Of a DNA stretch of 64,000 nt, positions 1 to 11,118 are shown one piece after another. The position numbers and the translations under genes are program-made. Each line of letters starts with the position of its first letter. Position 1 is the stretch's first letter. Origin of the DNA: Homarus americanus (Eukaryota > Arthropoda > Malacostraca > Decapoda > Nephropidae); NCBI RefSeq assembly GCF_018991925.1, contig NW_024738608.1, forward strand, positions 1,207,026 to 1,271,025, read 5' to 3'. The notes under the pieces were generated by a model. The model had not been told where the DNA came from, did no database searches, and was given only the letters and a program-made list of their open reading frames with translations.

Positions 1-238
1 TCACACAAGGAGGCTCTGAGTAATGAGTGAAGGGGGAGGGTAACCTTATGCATAGTATGAGTAGTGAGTCAAGGAGCTAACTGCACAAGGTACAGCCAGC
101 GAGGCAAAGAGGATAAATGTAATGAATAATGACTCGTGAGTAAAAAGGACAACTTCACCTCAGGTATGAATAGTGAGGTGAGGAGGACAACCTCCCATGG
201 TATAACTAGTGAGGTAGGGAGGGGAACCTCACACTTAA
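1..238. repeat. Degenerate minisatellite, ~50-bp period
   Basis: About five diverged copies carry the recurring words AGTGAG, AAGGAG/GAGGAC and AACCTC/AACTTC at roughly 45-55 base spacing. The array probably continues upstream of the window. No coding frame crosses it. Confidence 0.55.
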
Positions 239-561
239 CATACGGACGAAAATTGAGAAGAAATGAATGAAAATCACTTTAGATAAGAAAATAAAAATCT
301 TCGTTATTTTTTTCAATCCTCTTTTCCTGTACGTGTCAAGGAGGAGGAGGTCGAGGGAAGGAAGAGTCGAAAAAATTAAAACACGAGGGCTTCAAGTCAA
401 CAAGCGCACACTTGTTTGCCTGAACAAACACCTGGGGTCAAGCGAGTGTTTGGTTTGCTTGCGAAGTCGTGTTTTGGTTCCTTGATGCATGTTCAGATTC
501 CCATGAGTTGCTTGGCTAATTATTACCGCAGTGCTTGAATGCCTGCTGGCTGATCTCATCT

Positions 562-563
<2 letters not shown>
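239..563. other. Unique DNA, nothing assignable
   Basis: Mixed-composition sequence with short open frames on both strands that show no splice context, domain or codon signal. I see no gene, RNA or regulatory element here. Confidence 0.5.
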
Positions 564-597
<34 letters not shown>

Positions 598-684
598 GCC
601 TGCCTGTCTGTCTGTCTGTTTTATCTCTTTGGAGGGGGGTCTGATTTGTTTGCCTATCTGTCACTACCTGTCTGTCTGTCTGTT
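564..684. repeat. (TCTG)n microsatellite, interrupted
   Basis: A near-pure TCTG run with TGCC interruptions covers 564-620, and a second short TCTG run lies at 668-684. The TDRQ-type peptide on the minus strand is only a translation of this repeat. Confidence 0.9.
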
Positions 685-751
685 GGTGGAAATGTGTATT
701 TAACGAAGACTTGATTATGCGAATTGCTGATTTGTCTCTCGCATTTATTGA

Positions 752-754
<3 letters not shown>

Positions 755-791
<37 letters not shown>
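755..791. repeat. (GA)n microsatellite
   Basis: An uninterrupted GA dinucleotide run of about 37 bases, followed by a short G-rich stretch. Confidence 0.95.
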
Positions 792-792
<1 letters not shown>

Positions 793-1025
793 CATGAAGG
801 GAGGGAGGGGGGCAGGGAGATGAGCGAAGATAACAAGACCTGACATGAGGGTGGTGGGTGATCGCTTATATTGTTATCTAGTGATCTTGACGCCTAGCAT
901 GACCCAAGACGGCGGTGTTATCTTACGTTATCACCTGCCAGGAGAAGAACGTCGGCCTTTGGGTCGTGATATAAAAGAATTGAAGGGCGTAGGTGTGGCT
1001 GTACATGACGACTGTACACGATTAC

Positions 1026-1550
1026 ATTCACGCCCACACCCGTCCACAAATTCATGGCCACACGCCCACAGTAAGATCTACAAGCCCACACTTGTCCACA
1101 AATTCATAGCCACACTCTCACAACCGTCCATAAATTCATAGCCACACGCCCACAGCAAGAACTATATGTGCACACTCATTAACACATCCACACGCCCACA
1201 CCAAGCTTTCTACGCCCACACTCTTTCACAAATTCACAGCCATACATCTACATCAAGATATGTACGCCCACACTTGTTCACAAATCCATAGCCTTACGCC
1301 CACAGCAAGTTCTATACGCCCACACTTGTTCACAAATTCACAGCCATACGCCCCATTGCAAAATGTACACACCTACAATCTGATGCAAATTCATAGTAAC
1401 TCGCCCATAACAAGATCTAAACGCCCACAATCAGGTATAAACTCAGTTCTACACGCTCACAGCAAGATGTAAATTCACAGCAGTACGCCCGCATCCAGAT
1501 TTACACGCCGCAATCAGATGCAAATGTAGTTCTGCACGCCACGCCCAGAA
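1026..1550. repeat. Minisatellite, ~52-bp unit
   Basis: Nine to ten diverged copies of a unit that begins ACGCCCACACTTGT, continues with CACAAATTCATAGCC and ends near CAGCAAGATCTA. Spacing is mostly 50-54 bases. Divergence increases toward the right end, where the array runs into an (AC)n tract. Confidence 0.85.
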
Positions 1551-1574
1551 ACACACACACACACACACACACAA
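1551..1574. repeat. (AC)n microsatellite
   Basis: A short pure AC run at the right end of the 52-bp minisatellite. Confidence 0.9.
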
Positions 1575-1710
1575 ATCCACGAAAATATGTCTGCTCGCCC
1601 GCACAAACATCAGGAACAATGTCAAACACATTAACAGCAACATTGACAATCGTAACGATAAAAAACAAACGCTGAAACACGACCAAAACAACAACATTTT
1701 GGTGACAATA

Positions 1711-1768
1711 ACAACAATCACAGTATTGAGGATAACATCAACAACAATCACAGTATTGAGGATAACAA
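1711..1768. repeat. 30-bp tandem duplication
   Basis: Two copies of a segment with the core CACAGTATTGAGGATAAC, 30 bases apart, sit within an AAC-rich stretch. Confidence 0.85.
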
Positions 1769-1982
1769 CGACAACAATAACAACATCAGCGACAAGACTA
1801 GTGGTAAAACGTTACGTCAAGTTTCCATACAGACAACTGACTTCACCGATGACAATTGGCGCGTGTATCAACAGATGAGTCAGTCGCCATTTTTTGCGTC
1901 TCGCTGGAGGATAAAAACCATATTATCTCACCGTCTTCACAACCAAAATAAAACACTAAAGTCGTCGTAATATTTACTTATT

Positions 1983-2066
1983 TGGTCTTATATGTGTTAT
2001 TCTTCCCCTGACACACACCTGGCTGGTCATATATGTGTTATTCTTCCCCTGACACACACCTGGCTG
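1983..2066. repeat. 41-bp perfect tandem duplication
   Basis: The segment containing TATTCTTCCCCTGACACACA occurs twice with a period of 41 bases and almost no divergence, so the duplication is recent. It is not linked to an open frame. Confidence 0.95.
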
Positions 2067-2466
2067 CAATACTGTATTCTTGGATGATTTGGATTGCAGT
2101 CACCAGTCTTGTTGTCTCACATGTAAACAACTGAAACGTTTGAATGATTAAGGTAAAAAAAACGTTTCAGTGGAGTGTATGTATAGGCGATGTAGACGAG
2201 GAGTTACGAGTACTGTGGTAGTTACTAAATCAGTCTGTCATTGATGTGTATTATAACTGAAACACTAAACTAAGCTTCAAATGTACGACTGAAACAAACC
2301 TACGTATGTACGACTCTGAATTTCAAACAAAGTGAAACACAAACCTATATACTGATTGAACATTATCACTATTTATCATTGTTTGTATTCCCGTGTTGTC
2401 TGCGTGTACATTGTATAAAATTATATATACTTCCTGAGTCAATGTTAACTTATATGACATTTGTAA

Positions 2467-2505
<39 letters not shown>

Positions 2506-2520
2506 TTGTCTATTTATCTA
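2467..2520. repeat. (ATCT)n microsatellite
   Basis: A tetranucleotide ATCT run with TTGT and TTAT interruptions at its right end. Confidence 0.95.
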
Positions 2521-4280
2521 AAGTTAACACCATCCACAGTTGCTAACTTTGAGACTCGTATATTTCACTGTTGGAAAAAAAGGTTGAGCTGAGTAGATGT
2601 CAGCTAATTTATTAACCAATTTTCCGTCCGTGTGCAATTTATGGATGTTCTCGTGCTCTCCAGTCTTTATTTATTACGGGAGGAGTTACAATAATGAAAG
2701 AAAAAATAACAAACTTATTCGCGAATATATAGTTTAGCATTTTCAAATTTCAGGTTGTTTATGGGGACAGGTTGAAAAGGTGTGCCAGTTATTATAATAG
2801 ATGGAAGATAGACCCTATAAAGTTGGACGATTAGCTGTGTATATAACCTTGATGAAGCTGAGGCAGAACTATACTGTGTTTAACTTCAGCTGTTTTATGT
2901 GACAGATACATCTAGCATTGTCTTAATTTTTGTTGATGATGTCAGGAGTCCATTGCCTCCCTGGGATAGAGACACTCACTTAAGGTGTTAAGTGTAGAAT
3001 GACAGTTGATTAACTCCAGAATATTTTCTATGGAGGCTTTTGGACTTAGAGAGTGCAATAAACTGATCTTAGAGGGTGAGAAATGTGTAAAGTAACTCTA
3101 TAAGAAAAGCCTAATGTAGTTACAATTTATTTGACTATACTATGTATATAATCTACCTCTGATACAGGTACTCTATTGGATTTTGTGATTTGTAACTATT
3201 TTTCAGCAGGTAAGAGACACTACACAACTTGGTTGTGAACGTATAATAAAATGTTGCCTGAATGTTGAAAGGGCAACTGCGAAGGTGAATGACTTCAAGA
3301 TGATGACATAATCCCTTGTTGGGCAAGATACTACACTGACAACCATTCTTATGTTGTTGTTGTGATGGTCAGGTTACACCTTAGTGCAGTCAAAGCGGAT
3401 TGTGAGGGAACACACTTTGTGTAGTATTTGTGCTGCCTTTGTTGGTGTCCATCAGAACACTGTGACTTACATCTGTGAGGAGGAACCTTTCACTGATGTG
3501 TTCAGTATACAATGATCATGGGAAATATCATATTACAGTACCTGTGTTTTTACAGTTACTGCCTTAGTATCTTGTATCTTACAGGAAGAAAGGATGTTGA
3601 CCTCCTTTAATAACAATGAATTATTTTATTCCTCAAAAAAAAAGGTTGGTTATCGTATCTTAAGAAAGGACATGAAATTCAGTCTTTAGAGTTGTTTTAC
3701 ACTGGACTATCTATAGTTCTATAAACTGAGTAGTTGACAAAATAAATTAAATTTTAATATGCAGTTTTCATTCATAAATTGAAAGTTCCTTAAACTGTAG
3801 TAAACTACAGTTTATTCAGCAAGGATATATTTATATATTCATTTAAATTGTACAGCTGAAACTCAAGCCTTGAGTAGTTACTCTCTGTTGTTACAAGTCC
3901 TCTGTCATTATACAGCCCTGGAGATCTATACTGTATATAGAATATGTTCTCACCACAATAATCTTCAAAAGCAAGATATATAATACATGGAATATATCAA
4001 ACGAGTGAAAAGAAGACCAGATAAGCACGAATATAATGATCACAAAGCAATGCACTGAGATCCATGGAGACCCTGACGTGCATTAATAATATATACCCGC
4101 TTTGTCCCATACTGTCATGAACAGCATAAAAGTTGTCTTTGTGTTCTGGTCTGTGAGGTTTTCTCCGGTACTGAGTGACCTTTGGTCTCTTGACCTGAGA
4201 GAAACTAACTTATATATCGATAGAGACTCGTTGGTGAGGCCTGATAATTTGTTTGAATCCAGGTATCCAGGTTGCTTCGG
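2521..4280. other. Unique AT-rich DNA, no gene supported
   Basis: No tandem repeat and no frame above about 60 codons apart from the short ones near 4.1 kb. Two adjacent stop-limited frames at about 3300-3510 on the plus strand read like protein, but no domain is recognisable. Near 3169-3211 a 42-base segment lies between a CAG and GTAAGA, which could be a chance exon-like arrangement. Confidence 0.5.
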
Positions 4281-4286
4281 TGACGA

Positions 4287-4294
4287 TGACGTCA
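4287..4294. promoter_or_regulatory. CRE-type palindrome TGACGTCA
   Basis: A perfect full cAMP-response-element octamer, the known binding site of CREB/ATF bZIP factors. It lies about 30 bases before a CpG-rich block, an arrangement common at animal promoters. No transcript start can be shown from sequence alone, so function is an inference. Confidence 0.35.
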
Positions 4295-4319
4295 CTACCT
4301 TACCACTCTTATGACTAAA

Positions 4320-4493
4320 GCGGTAACAACAACGGCGAAGCCATACTGTTAAAACCCAAAGCCAGCCCAACTATCTCTGCCACAATAACACCGCCACACT
4401 CATCGCTGCCACAACCGCCACCGCTGTAGGTCAGCGCCGCCGCTACCTGGTCATTGCAAACACTTACGTCGCCGCCAAACACAGCCGCCGCCT

Positions 4494-4526
<33 letters not shown>

Positions 4527-4690
4527 AACACTGCCACCGCCCGCTGGGACTTGCCCATTAAGGAGTGTCCGGACGTCTCTTGCAGTTGTCCCGTGAACGG
4601 CCAACTGGACACCTCAGCCCGGCCCTCCCCCGGACTCGGAGACGGGCAGTAATTGCCGTTCGTCTGGCGTTCACACAATTTCCCCAACCA
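4320..4690. promoter_or_regulatory. CpG-rich block, possible promoter or first exon
   Basis: This stretch is far richer in CG dinucleotides and GC than its AT-rich flanks. It holds many GCCGCC words, a pure CGC run and a CpG-rich right half around 4560-4680. Several frames are open across it: a poly-Ala/Gly frame on the minus strand and a Pro-run frame on the plus strand that ends at a stop near 4650. None resembles a known family. A CRE octamer lies just upstream. It could be a CpG-island promoter of an unseen gene, or simply an expanded trinucleotide repeat. Confidence 0.3.
4494..4525. repeat. (CGC)n trinucleotide repeat
   Basis: About ten uninterrupted CGC triplets inside the CpG-rich block. 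The frames give poly-Ala, poly-Pro, poly-Arg or poly-Gly depending on strand and phase. Confidence 0.95.
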
Positions 4691-4739
4691 AAATTTTCAA
4701 GGGGACTTGCATTTGTTCTTTTCTTTTATCCTGTTGTGG

Positions 4740-5080
4740 GACTGGTTTATGTGTCTGCCAGTATGTTTATAATTGTCTGTCTGTGTCTGTCTCTATGTCT
4801 GCGATTGCTTATTTTATCTTTCTGTTTTTGTCTTGGTTTGTCTATATGTCTATTATCTGCTTCTATATTTCTGTAAGTATGATATTTTTTGTGCCCCTCC
4901 ATTTTTCCGTCTTTATTTTTTGTGCCTGCTGGGGTATCTATCTTCCAAGTGTCTGTCTGTCCCTTTTTGTCTACCTGTCTGTCTTTCTGTGCCAGCCTGT
5001 CTGTTTATCAGCCTTTATCCACCAACATGCTATTCTGTGTTTTTCTTTCTGTCTTTGTCTACCTGTATAACATTGCCCTT
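4740..5080. repeat. Degenerate TCTG/CTGT low-complexity tract
   Basis: A decayed TCTG-type simple repeat that leaves three overlapping Cys/Leu/Ser-rich plus-strand frames. The frames overlap each other and share no domain, so I treat them as repeat shadow. Confidence 0.75.
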
Positions 5081-5404
5081 CCTCTCCCTCATCGTACACC
5101 TGTCAATATATGTGAGCATTAGAGTGTTACCTGGGATAAATAATTAAATGAACAAATAAATAAGCACAAGTAAATATATAGATAAATAGACAGATAATAA
5201 GAATGTGGACTTACTGTACTCCGCTATACCTGTAATTAACGTAATTTTTACCAGGTACTATCATAAACTTATATTGCATTGTGTTATGCGCTCATATGTG
5301 TTCTCACAGCCTATTTATATCCCCTAACGCTAATCTAACCTTATCTAAGCCAACAAAACCTCACCTAACCCAACCCCCAGGTAGTGTTAGGAGCATTTAA
5401 TCAT

Positions 5405-5422
5405 CAGGTGAAATAAGCTGGG
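5405..5422 (+). repeat. Short match to dispersed repeat at 13.26 kb
   Basis: The 18-mer CAGGTGAAATAAGCTGGG is identical to 13262-13279. The flanks on either side differ, so this is likely a remnant of a dispersed element and not a duplication of the whole region. Confidence 0.6.
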
Positions 5423-5745
5423 GTTCCTAATGTTCAGTTCATCCCAACATTTTCCATATCCTTTACCATTAAAAGGGATGTATACCAGCGATAGCTTAGT
5501 TCATTAATGATTATAATTATCAATTAAACATTGTAAATATATCAGTTCAATGTTTTCTCTTCCACAGTAGGGAAATTTTTTTTTCCCAGTGATAATTATA
5601 AAATATGTGACTTGACAACAGCAGTCAAAAGTATTTCAATAGTGTCCATCCTTTAGGGAATAATGGCTAAATGAACATAAAAAACCTCTCTATTGGACAC
5701 AACGAAAAATGACACAACGAGAAATGAAATATTGGGTATATAGGG

Positions 5746-5753
5746 TGACGTCA
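5746..5753. promoter_or_regulatory. CRE-type palindrome TGACGTCA
   Basis: A perfect octamer in AT-rich DNA. No gene start is recognisable nearby, so it may be chance. Confidence 0.2.
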
Positions 5754-5910
5754 CAATCCTTTGATACATCAAAAAGTGAATATGTAAATAATGCGTGAGT
5801 TAGGCCGGGCGCTAATGGAAAAGTTAGTCAAATATTCAATATGATCGACAGTGGGGAGGTAAGGGACAGCTGTGTAAGTAGTATTTTGGTATTCTGGTAT
5901 TGATAGTGGT

Positions 5911-5912
<2 letters not shown>

Positions 5913-6002
<90 letters not shown>
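5913..6002. repeat. (TA)n microsatellite
   Basis: A pure TA run of about 90 bases. The YIYIYI peptides in both strands derive from it. Confidence 0.98.
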
Positions 6003-6006
<4 letters not shown>

Positions 6007-6229
6007 CACATCCATATAAGAACCTAACTTCCACTGGCATGAGCGGCAGGATCACTAACTACTCAGCTACCCACTGCTTAGGGAAAAGTACTGGTCTATT
6101 TAATTATGAATCATACACCTGTTCCTCCTCACTGGTAAAGTAGGACACCTGGGGCCGGCAGTCACACTTAGTAACTGTAGCCCAGTAGTAGTAACCTGTC
6201 TACCATGGGGCTGGTTCAGTCCCTGTTGG

Positions 6230-7012
6230 TGGATGTGTGTGTAAGGGATAGGGGTGTATGGCGAGATAGAGGGAGGGATAGAGGAGGATGTATGGTGAGA
6301 GGGGTGTATGGTGAGAGGGAGTGGGAGGAGGTGTATGGTGGAGAGGGGTGTGTGGTGAGAGTGAGTGTGTGGACTACTGAGTCTTGGTGAGAGGGAGTGC
6401 ATGAGAGGGAGGTATGGTGAGAGAGGGGTGATGGTGAGAGGGGTGTATGGTGAGAGTGAGTGTGTGACTACTGAGTCTTGGTGAGAGGGAGTGCATGGTG
6501 AGAGGGGTGTATGGTGAGGGTGGGGAGAGTGTGTGGACTACTGAGTCTTGGTGGGAGAGGGAGGTATGGTGGAGAGGGAGTGTATGGTGGGGAGAGGAGG
6601 GGTGTATGTGGTGAGAGGGAGGTATGGGAGAGGGGTGTGGAGGAGAGGGAGTGTATGGACTACTGAGTCTTGGTGAGGGGGGAGGTATGAGGGAAGGGGA
6701 GGTATGGTGAGAGAGGGGTGTATGGTGAGAGGGGAGGCAGGTGAGAGGGGTGTAGTGGTGGAGAGGGAGGTACAGAGAGGGAGGTGGAGGAGAGGGAGTG
6801 CATGGTGAGAGGGGAGTGGTGGTGAGAGGGAGGCATGGTAAGAGGGAGTGTATGGTGAGAGGAGGGTGTATGTGAGAGGGAGTGTATGTGAGAGAGGGTG
6901 TATGGTGAGAGGGAGGTATGGTGAGAGAGGGTGTATGGTGAGAGAGGGTGTATGGTGAGAGAGGGAGGTATGGAGAGAGGGTGTATGGTGAGAGAGGGTG
7001 TATGGTGAGGAG
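6230..7012. repeat. Purine-rich minisatellite (GGTGAGAGGG family)
   Basis: The plus strand is built from TATGGTGAGAGGGAG and GTGAGAGGGGTG variants of 16-20 bases. A longer segment containing CTACTGAGTCTTGGTGAGA recurs at about 6371, 6468, 6538 and 6659, which shows a superimposed higher-order period. Long minus-strand frames rich in His, Ser, Leu and Pro are translations of the array. Confidence 0.9.
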
Positions 7013-7081
7013 TGAGCGTCAGATTCGTGAGACAGATATTGGCCAAGAACTGATAGGTGGCGACCATCGGCCTCCACTCTT

Positions 7082-7380
7082 ATGTTTTGAGGGAGTGAGT
7101 GATGGAGGGATAAGGTGGGAGGGAGGGAGTGAAGGAAGGGAGGGAGTGAAGGAGGGACGGAGGAAAGGAGGGAGGGATGAAGGGATGGATGAGGCGAGTA
7201 AGGAGGAGGGGAGTGAGGGAGGGTGAAGGATGGATGATGGAGGTTGAAAAATTATGAAAGGAGATATTAATGAAAGATGTAGGAAAGGATACAGGAATGG
7301 GGGATGAAGTTGAAGAAAGGAGGGTGAAGGGTGGAATAGGGAGAGGGAGGGAGGAATAAGATGGGGAAAGGGAACCGTCA
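7082..7380. repeat. GA-rich low-complexity tract
   Basis: Degenerate GAGGGAGG and GAAGGAGGG words; the strand is almost entirely purine. It continues the strand asymmetry of the preceding minisatellite. Confidence 0.8.
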
Positions 7381-7504
7381 CACATGGACGGAGGGAGGGA
7401 GATGATTAGTGAACACGAGATACAGGGAGAAGGATGGATTGAGGGAACAAAAGAGAAAAAAAGAGGCGAAGGAAATGGTGAGACAACACACAAGGAGAGA
7501 GAGG

Positions 7505-7790
7505 TGAAGGGTAGAGAATGAAGAATGGTGTGACTGAGGAAGGATGGAAGGCAGAGAATGAAGAATAAAGAGTAAGTGATGATGGTAGAGAATGAAGAAT
7601 AAAGAGTAAGTGATGAAGGTAGAGAATGAAGAAAAGTGACTGATGAAGAATGGAAGGTAGATAATGAAAAACAAAGAATGAATGGTAGATAGCGAATGAA
7701 TAGTGAATGATGAAGGATGGAATGTAGAGAATGAAGAATAGAGTGAAAAATGAAGGATGGAAGGCAGAGAATGAAGGAGGATGGAGAATT
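7505..7790. repeat. Minisatellite, ~37-42-bp unit
   Basis: Six to eight copies of a unit with the cores GTAGAGAATGAAGAATAAAG and AGTAAGTGATGAAGG. The purine bias is strong and the Phe/Ser-rich minus-strand frames are shadows. Confidence 0.85.
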
Positions 7791-7904
7791 GGGTGTGCGT
7801 GTTTCATCTGACGACTTAATAGAATATTGATTCCAATTTTTCAAAGCAATTTATTCATGGGGGACTACCGGAACACTGCACCATTATATTCTTTCTTACT
7901 TGCT

Positions 7905-9535
7905 TGAAGATTATGTAATACTCCCTCAATATAATGTAATACTCCCTAAGATTATGTAATACTCCCTCAAGATAATGTAATACTCCCTCAAGATAATGTA
8001 ATACTCCCTCAAGATAATGTAATACTCCCTAAGATAATGTAATACTCCCTCAAGATAATGTAATACTCCCTAAGATTATGTAATACTCCCTCAAGATAAT
8101 GTAATACTCCCTAAGATTATGTAATACTCCCTAAGATTATGTAATACTCCCTCAAGATAATGTAATACTCCCTAAGATTATGTAATACTCCCTCAAGATT
8201 ATATAATACTCCCTAAGATTATGTAATACTCCCTAAGATTATGTAATCCTCCCTCAAGATAATGTAATACTCCCTAAGATAATGTAATATTCCCTAAGAT
8301 AATGTAATATTCCCTAAGATAATGTAATACTCCCTAAGATAATGTAATACTCCCTCAAGATAATGTAATACTCCCTAAGATTATGTAATACTCCCACTAA
8401 GATTATGTAATACTCCCCACTCAAGATAATGTAATACTCCTAAATTATGTAATACTCCTTCAAGATAATCGCCTTCTCCCTAAGATTATGTAATACTCTA
8501 AGATTATATAATACTCCCTCAGAATAATGTAATACTCACAAGATAATGTAATACTCCCTCAAGATAATGTAATACTCCCTCAAGATTATATGTAATACTC
8601 CTAAGATTATATAGCCTCCCTCAGAATAATGTAATACTCCTAAGATTATGTAATACTCCCTCAAGATTATGTATTACTCCCTCAAGATTATATATTACTC
8701 CCTGGAATTATGTAATACTCCCTCAAGGAATTATGTAATACTCCTAAGATTATGTAATACTCCCTAAGATTATGTAATACTCCTAAAGATAATGTAATAC
8801 TCCTAAGATTATGTAATACTCCTAAGATTATGTAATACTCCTAAGATTATGTAATACTCTACAAAGATTGTAATACTCCTCAAGATAATGTAATATTCCC
8901 TAAGATTATGTAATACTCCCTAAGATAATGTAATACTCCCTAAGATTATGTAATACTCCCTAAGATTATGTAATACTCCCTAAGATTATGTAATACTCCC
9001 TAAGATTATGTAATACTCCCTCAAGATAATGTAATATTCCCTAAGATAATGTAATATTCCCTAAGATAATGTAATACTCCCTAAGATAATGTAATACTCC
9101 CTCAAGATAATGTAATACTCCCTCAAGATAATGTAATACTCCCTAAGATTATGTAATACTCCCTCAAGATAATGTAATACTCCTAAGATTATGTAATACT
9201 CTAAGATTGTATAATATACTCGAATAATGTATTACTCCCTAAGATTATATATACTCCCTAAGATTATGTAATACTCCCTAAGATTATGTAATACTCCCTA
9301 AGATTATGTAATACTCCCTAAGATTATGTAATACTCCCTAAGATTATGTAATACTCCCTAAGATTATGTAATACTCCCTAAGATTATGTAACACTCCCTA
9401 AGATTATGTAATACTCCCTAAGATTATGTAATACTCCCTCAAGATAATGTAATACTCCCTCAAGATAATGTAATACTCCCTAAGATTATGTAATACTCCC
9501 TCAAGATAATGTAATACTCCCTAAGATTATGTTAT
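7905..9535. repeat. Satellite array, 20/21-bp unit
   Basis: About 80 copies of a unit with the core AATACTCCCTAAGATTATGT (20 bp) or its 21-bp variant with TCAAGATAATG. The stretch at about 9245-9430 is a run of nearly identical 20-mers, while 8395-8880 holds many partial units and one- or two-base losses. No strand has a long open frame across it. Confidence 0.97.
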
Positions 9536-9604
9536 ATTTCTTGATGATTGTGTAATATTTATTAAAGACTGTGAAGTATATTATTTTTTAAGAATCTGGA
9601 ATAA

Positions 9605-9965
9605 TTCTTATGGGAATAGGTAATACTTCTTGGGGAGAATAGGTAATACTTCTTGGGGAGAATAGGTAATACTTCTTGGGGAGAATAGGCAATACTTCTT
9701 GGGGAATAGGTAATACTTCTTGGGGAGATTAGGTAATACTTCTTGGGGAATAGGTAATACTTCTTGGGGAGAATAGGTAATACTTCTTGGGGAATAGGTA
9801 ATACTTCTTGGGGAGAATAGGTAATACTTCTTGGGGAATCGGTAATACTTCTTGGGGAATCGGTAATTCTTCTTGGGGAGATTAGGTAATACTTCTTGGG
9901 GAGAATAGGTAATATTTCTTGGGGAGAATAGGTAATATTTCTTGAGGGGAATAGGTAATACTTCT
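9605..9965. repeat. Minisatellite, 18/23-bp unit (related array)
   Basis: About 17 copies with the core GGTAATACTTCTTGGGGA, in a long form containing GAGAATA and a short form that lacks it. The shared GTAATACT core suggests common origin with the preceding 20/21-bp satellite. The minus strand is open in two frames (YLFPKKY-type peptides) only because the unit has no stops. Confidence 0.93.
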
Positions 9966-10240
9966 TGAACAATATGTAAAAGCGTGTTGCAGTGAGGTGT
10001 ACAGTAGCTTCTGATTATAACAGTTAATAAGTGAGTCATCTGTACAGGAGACGGGAAATTGTGTATTATTTTTAGTGTATAGAGGATAACAGTTTATATT
10101 ATTTGTATATTCTGTATATCCTGAGTTCTCCCTTCCCTTCCTTTCCCTCTCCCTTCCCTTCCCCTCCCTCCCCCGTCCCTTCCCCTGTTATTCCTCTTCT
10201 TTTTATTACTTTCTATTCATACTTGCACGCGAAGACAGAT

Positions 10241-10244
<4 letters not shown>
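9966..10244. other. Unique spacer with CT-rich patch
   Basis: Non-repetitive DNA with a CCCTTCC-rich pyrimidine patch at about 10126-10200. No gene is seen. Confidence 0.5.

Positions 10245-10316
<72 letters not shown>
10245..10316. repeat. (AC)n microsatellite
   Basis: A pure AC run of about 72 bases. Confidence 0.98.
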
Positions 10317-10319
<3 letters not shown>

Positions 10320-10410
10320 CACGTAGTAAAGTCAGTGTTGTCACTCATGATCTCCATTATGTCTCTGAGGTTGACATACAGTAGGGCGTGGTGGTCTAGC
10401 CAGTGATGAA

Positions 10411-10451
10411 TGTGTGTGTGTGTGTGTGTGTGTGATAGATAGAGAGAGAGA
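10411..10451. repeat. (TG)n then (GA)n compound microsatellite
   Basis: A 24-base TG run followed by GATA and GAGA repeats. Confidence 0.93.
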
Positions 10452-10818
10452 ACCCAACTTACCAACAAACAAAAAACAAACAAAATAGTTGTAAAAATTC
10501 CGTATAGTGTCAAATACTTTTCTTTAAGTAGGTTCTTAGTGTGGTTGATTAAGTGTGGTTATTGATATGTGGTTTAGACATCGAGTTTCTAGACGAAAAA
10601 TAACGTGAGGTTTTTATACACCAATATTATATTATGTAAATGAATCAATCTTAATAGAATAGAAAGATTTTACCTTATTCGTCTCATTGTTATGATTCTT
10701 GGTAAATTTACACAGACGATCAAATAAACTGATAATGTCTTCAATCCATAACTTAACAAATCCTGGACCACCTTAACCTATAGTATAATAAACATATTAA
10801 TAGTAGTTATCCTTATTA

Positions 10819-10819
<1 letters not shown>
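10452..10819. other. Unique AT-rich DNA
   Basis: No frame, repeat or recognisable element is visible in this stretch. Confidence 0.5.

Positions 10820-10858
<39 letters not shown>
10820..10858. repeat. (AC)n microsatellite
   Basis: A pure AC run of about 39 bases. Confidence 0.97.
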
Positions 10859-10861
<3 letters not shown>

Positions 10862-11118
10862 TTAAGATTACAGTACATGGTCAAAATATCTTAAAAGGTA
10901 TAGACAATTTCTCATATCTCACTATACACTATGGTTAAAGTAGTACCCCACGTGTGTCAGCTTTCACCATCATCGTCAGCAATTAACTGAGGCGGCGTTT
11001 GAAAGCCACAAGAAGCAAGTGGTGATGAATAATACACGGATAATCAATGTATAAAGGGTATATTCCACGACAGCTGGTGTGGTTAACTCTCTCATCGATA
11101 CTGAACCTCAGACACCAG

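Larger units (their letters stand above)
5081..5912. other. Unique AT-rich DNA with two short landmarks
   Basis: No gene is visible. Two landmarks lie inside it: an 18-base word at 5405-5422 that recurs exactly at 13262-13279, and a TGACGTCA octamer at 5746-5753. A degenerate CCTAAC-rich stretch lies near 5330-5385. Confidence 0.5.

Noticed and set aside
3169..3211. 42-base micro-exon between CAG and GTAAGA
   Set aside because: Only one short frame is open, no partner exon is visible, and such arrangements are common by chance in 64 kb.
3300..3510. Decayed gene from two short plus frames
   Set aside because: The frames are protein-like but short, separated by stops, and no family is recognisable; evidence is too thin for a feature.
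4773..5147. Cys/Leu/Ser-rich plus frames as secreted peptides
   Set aside because: They arise from a degenerate TCTG repeat; three phases are open at once.
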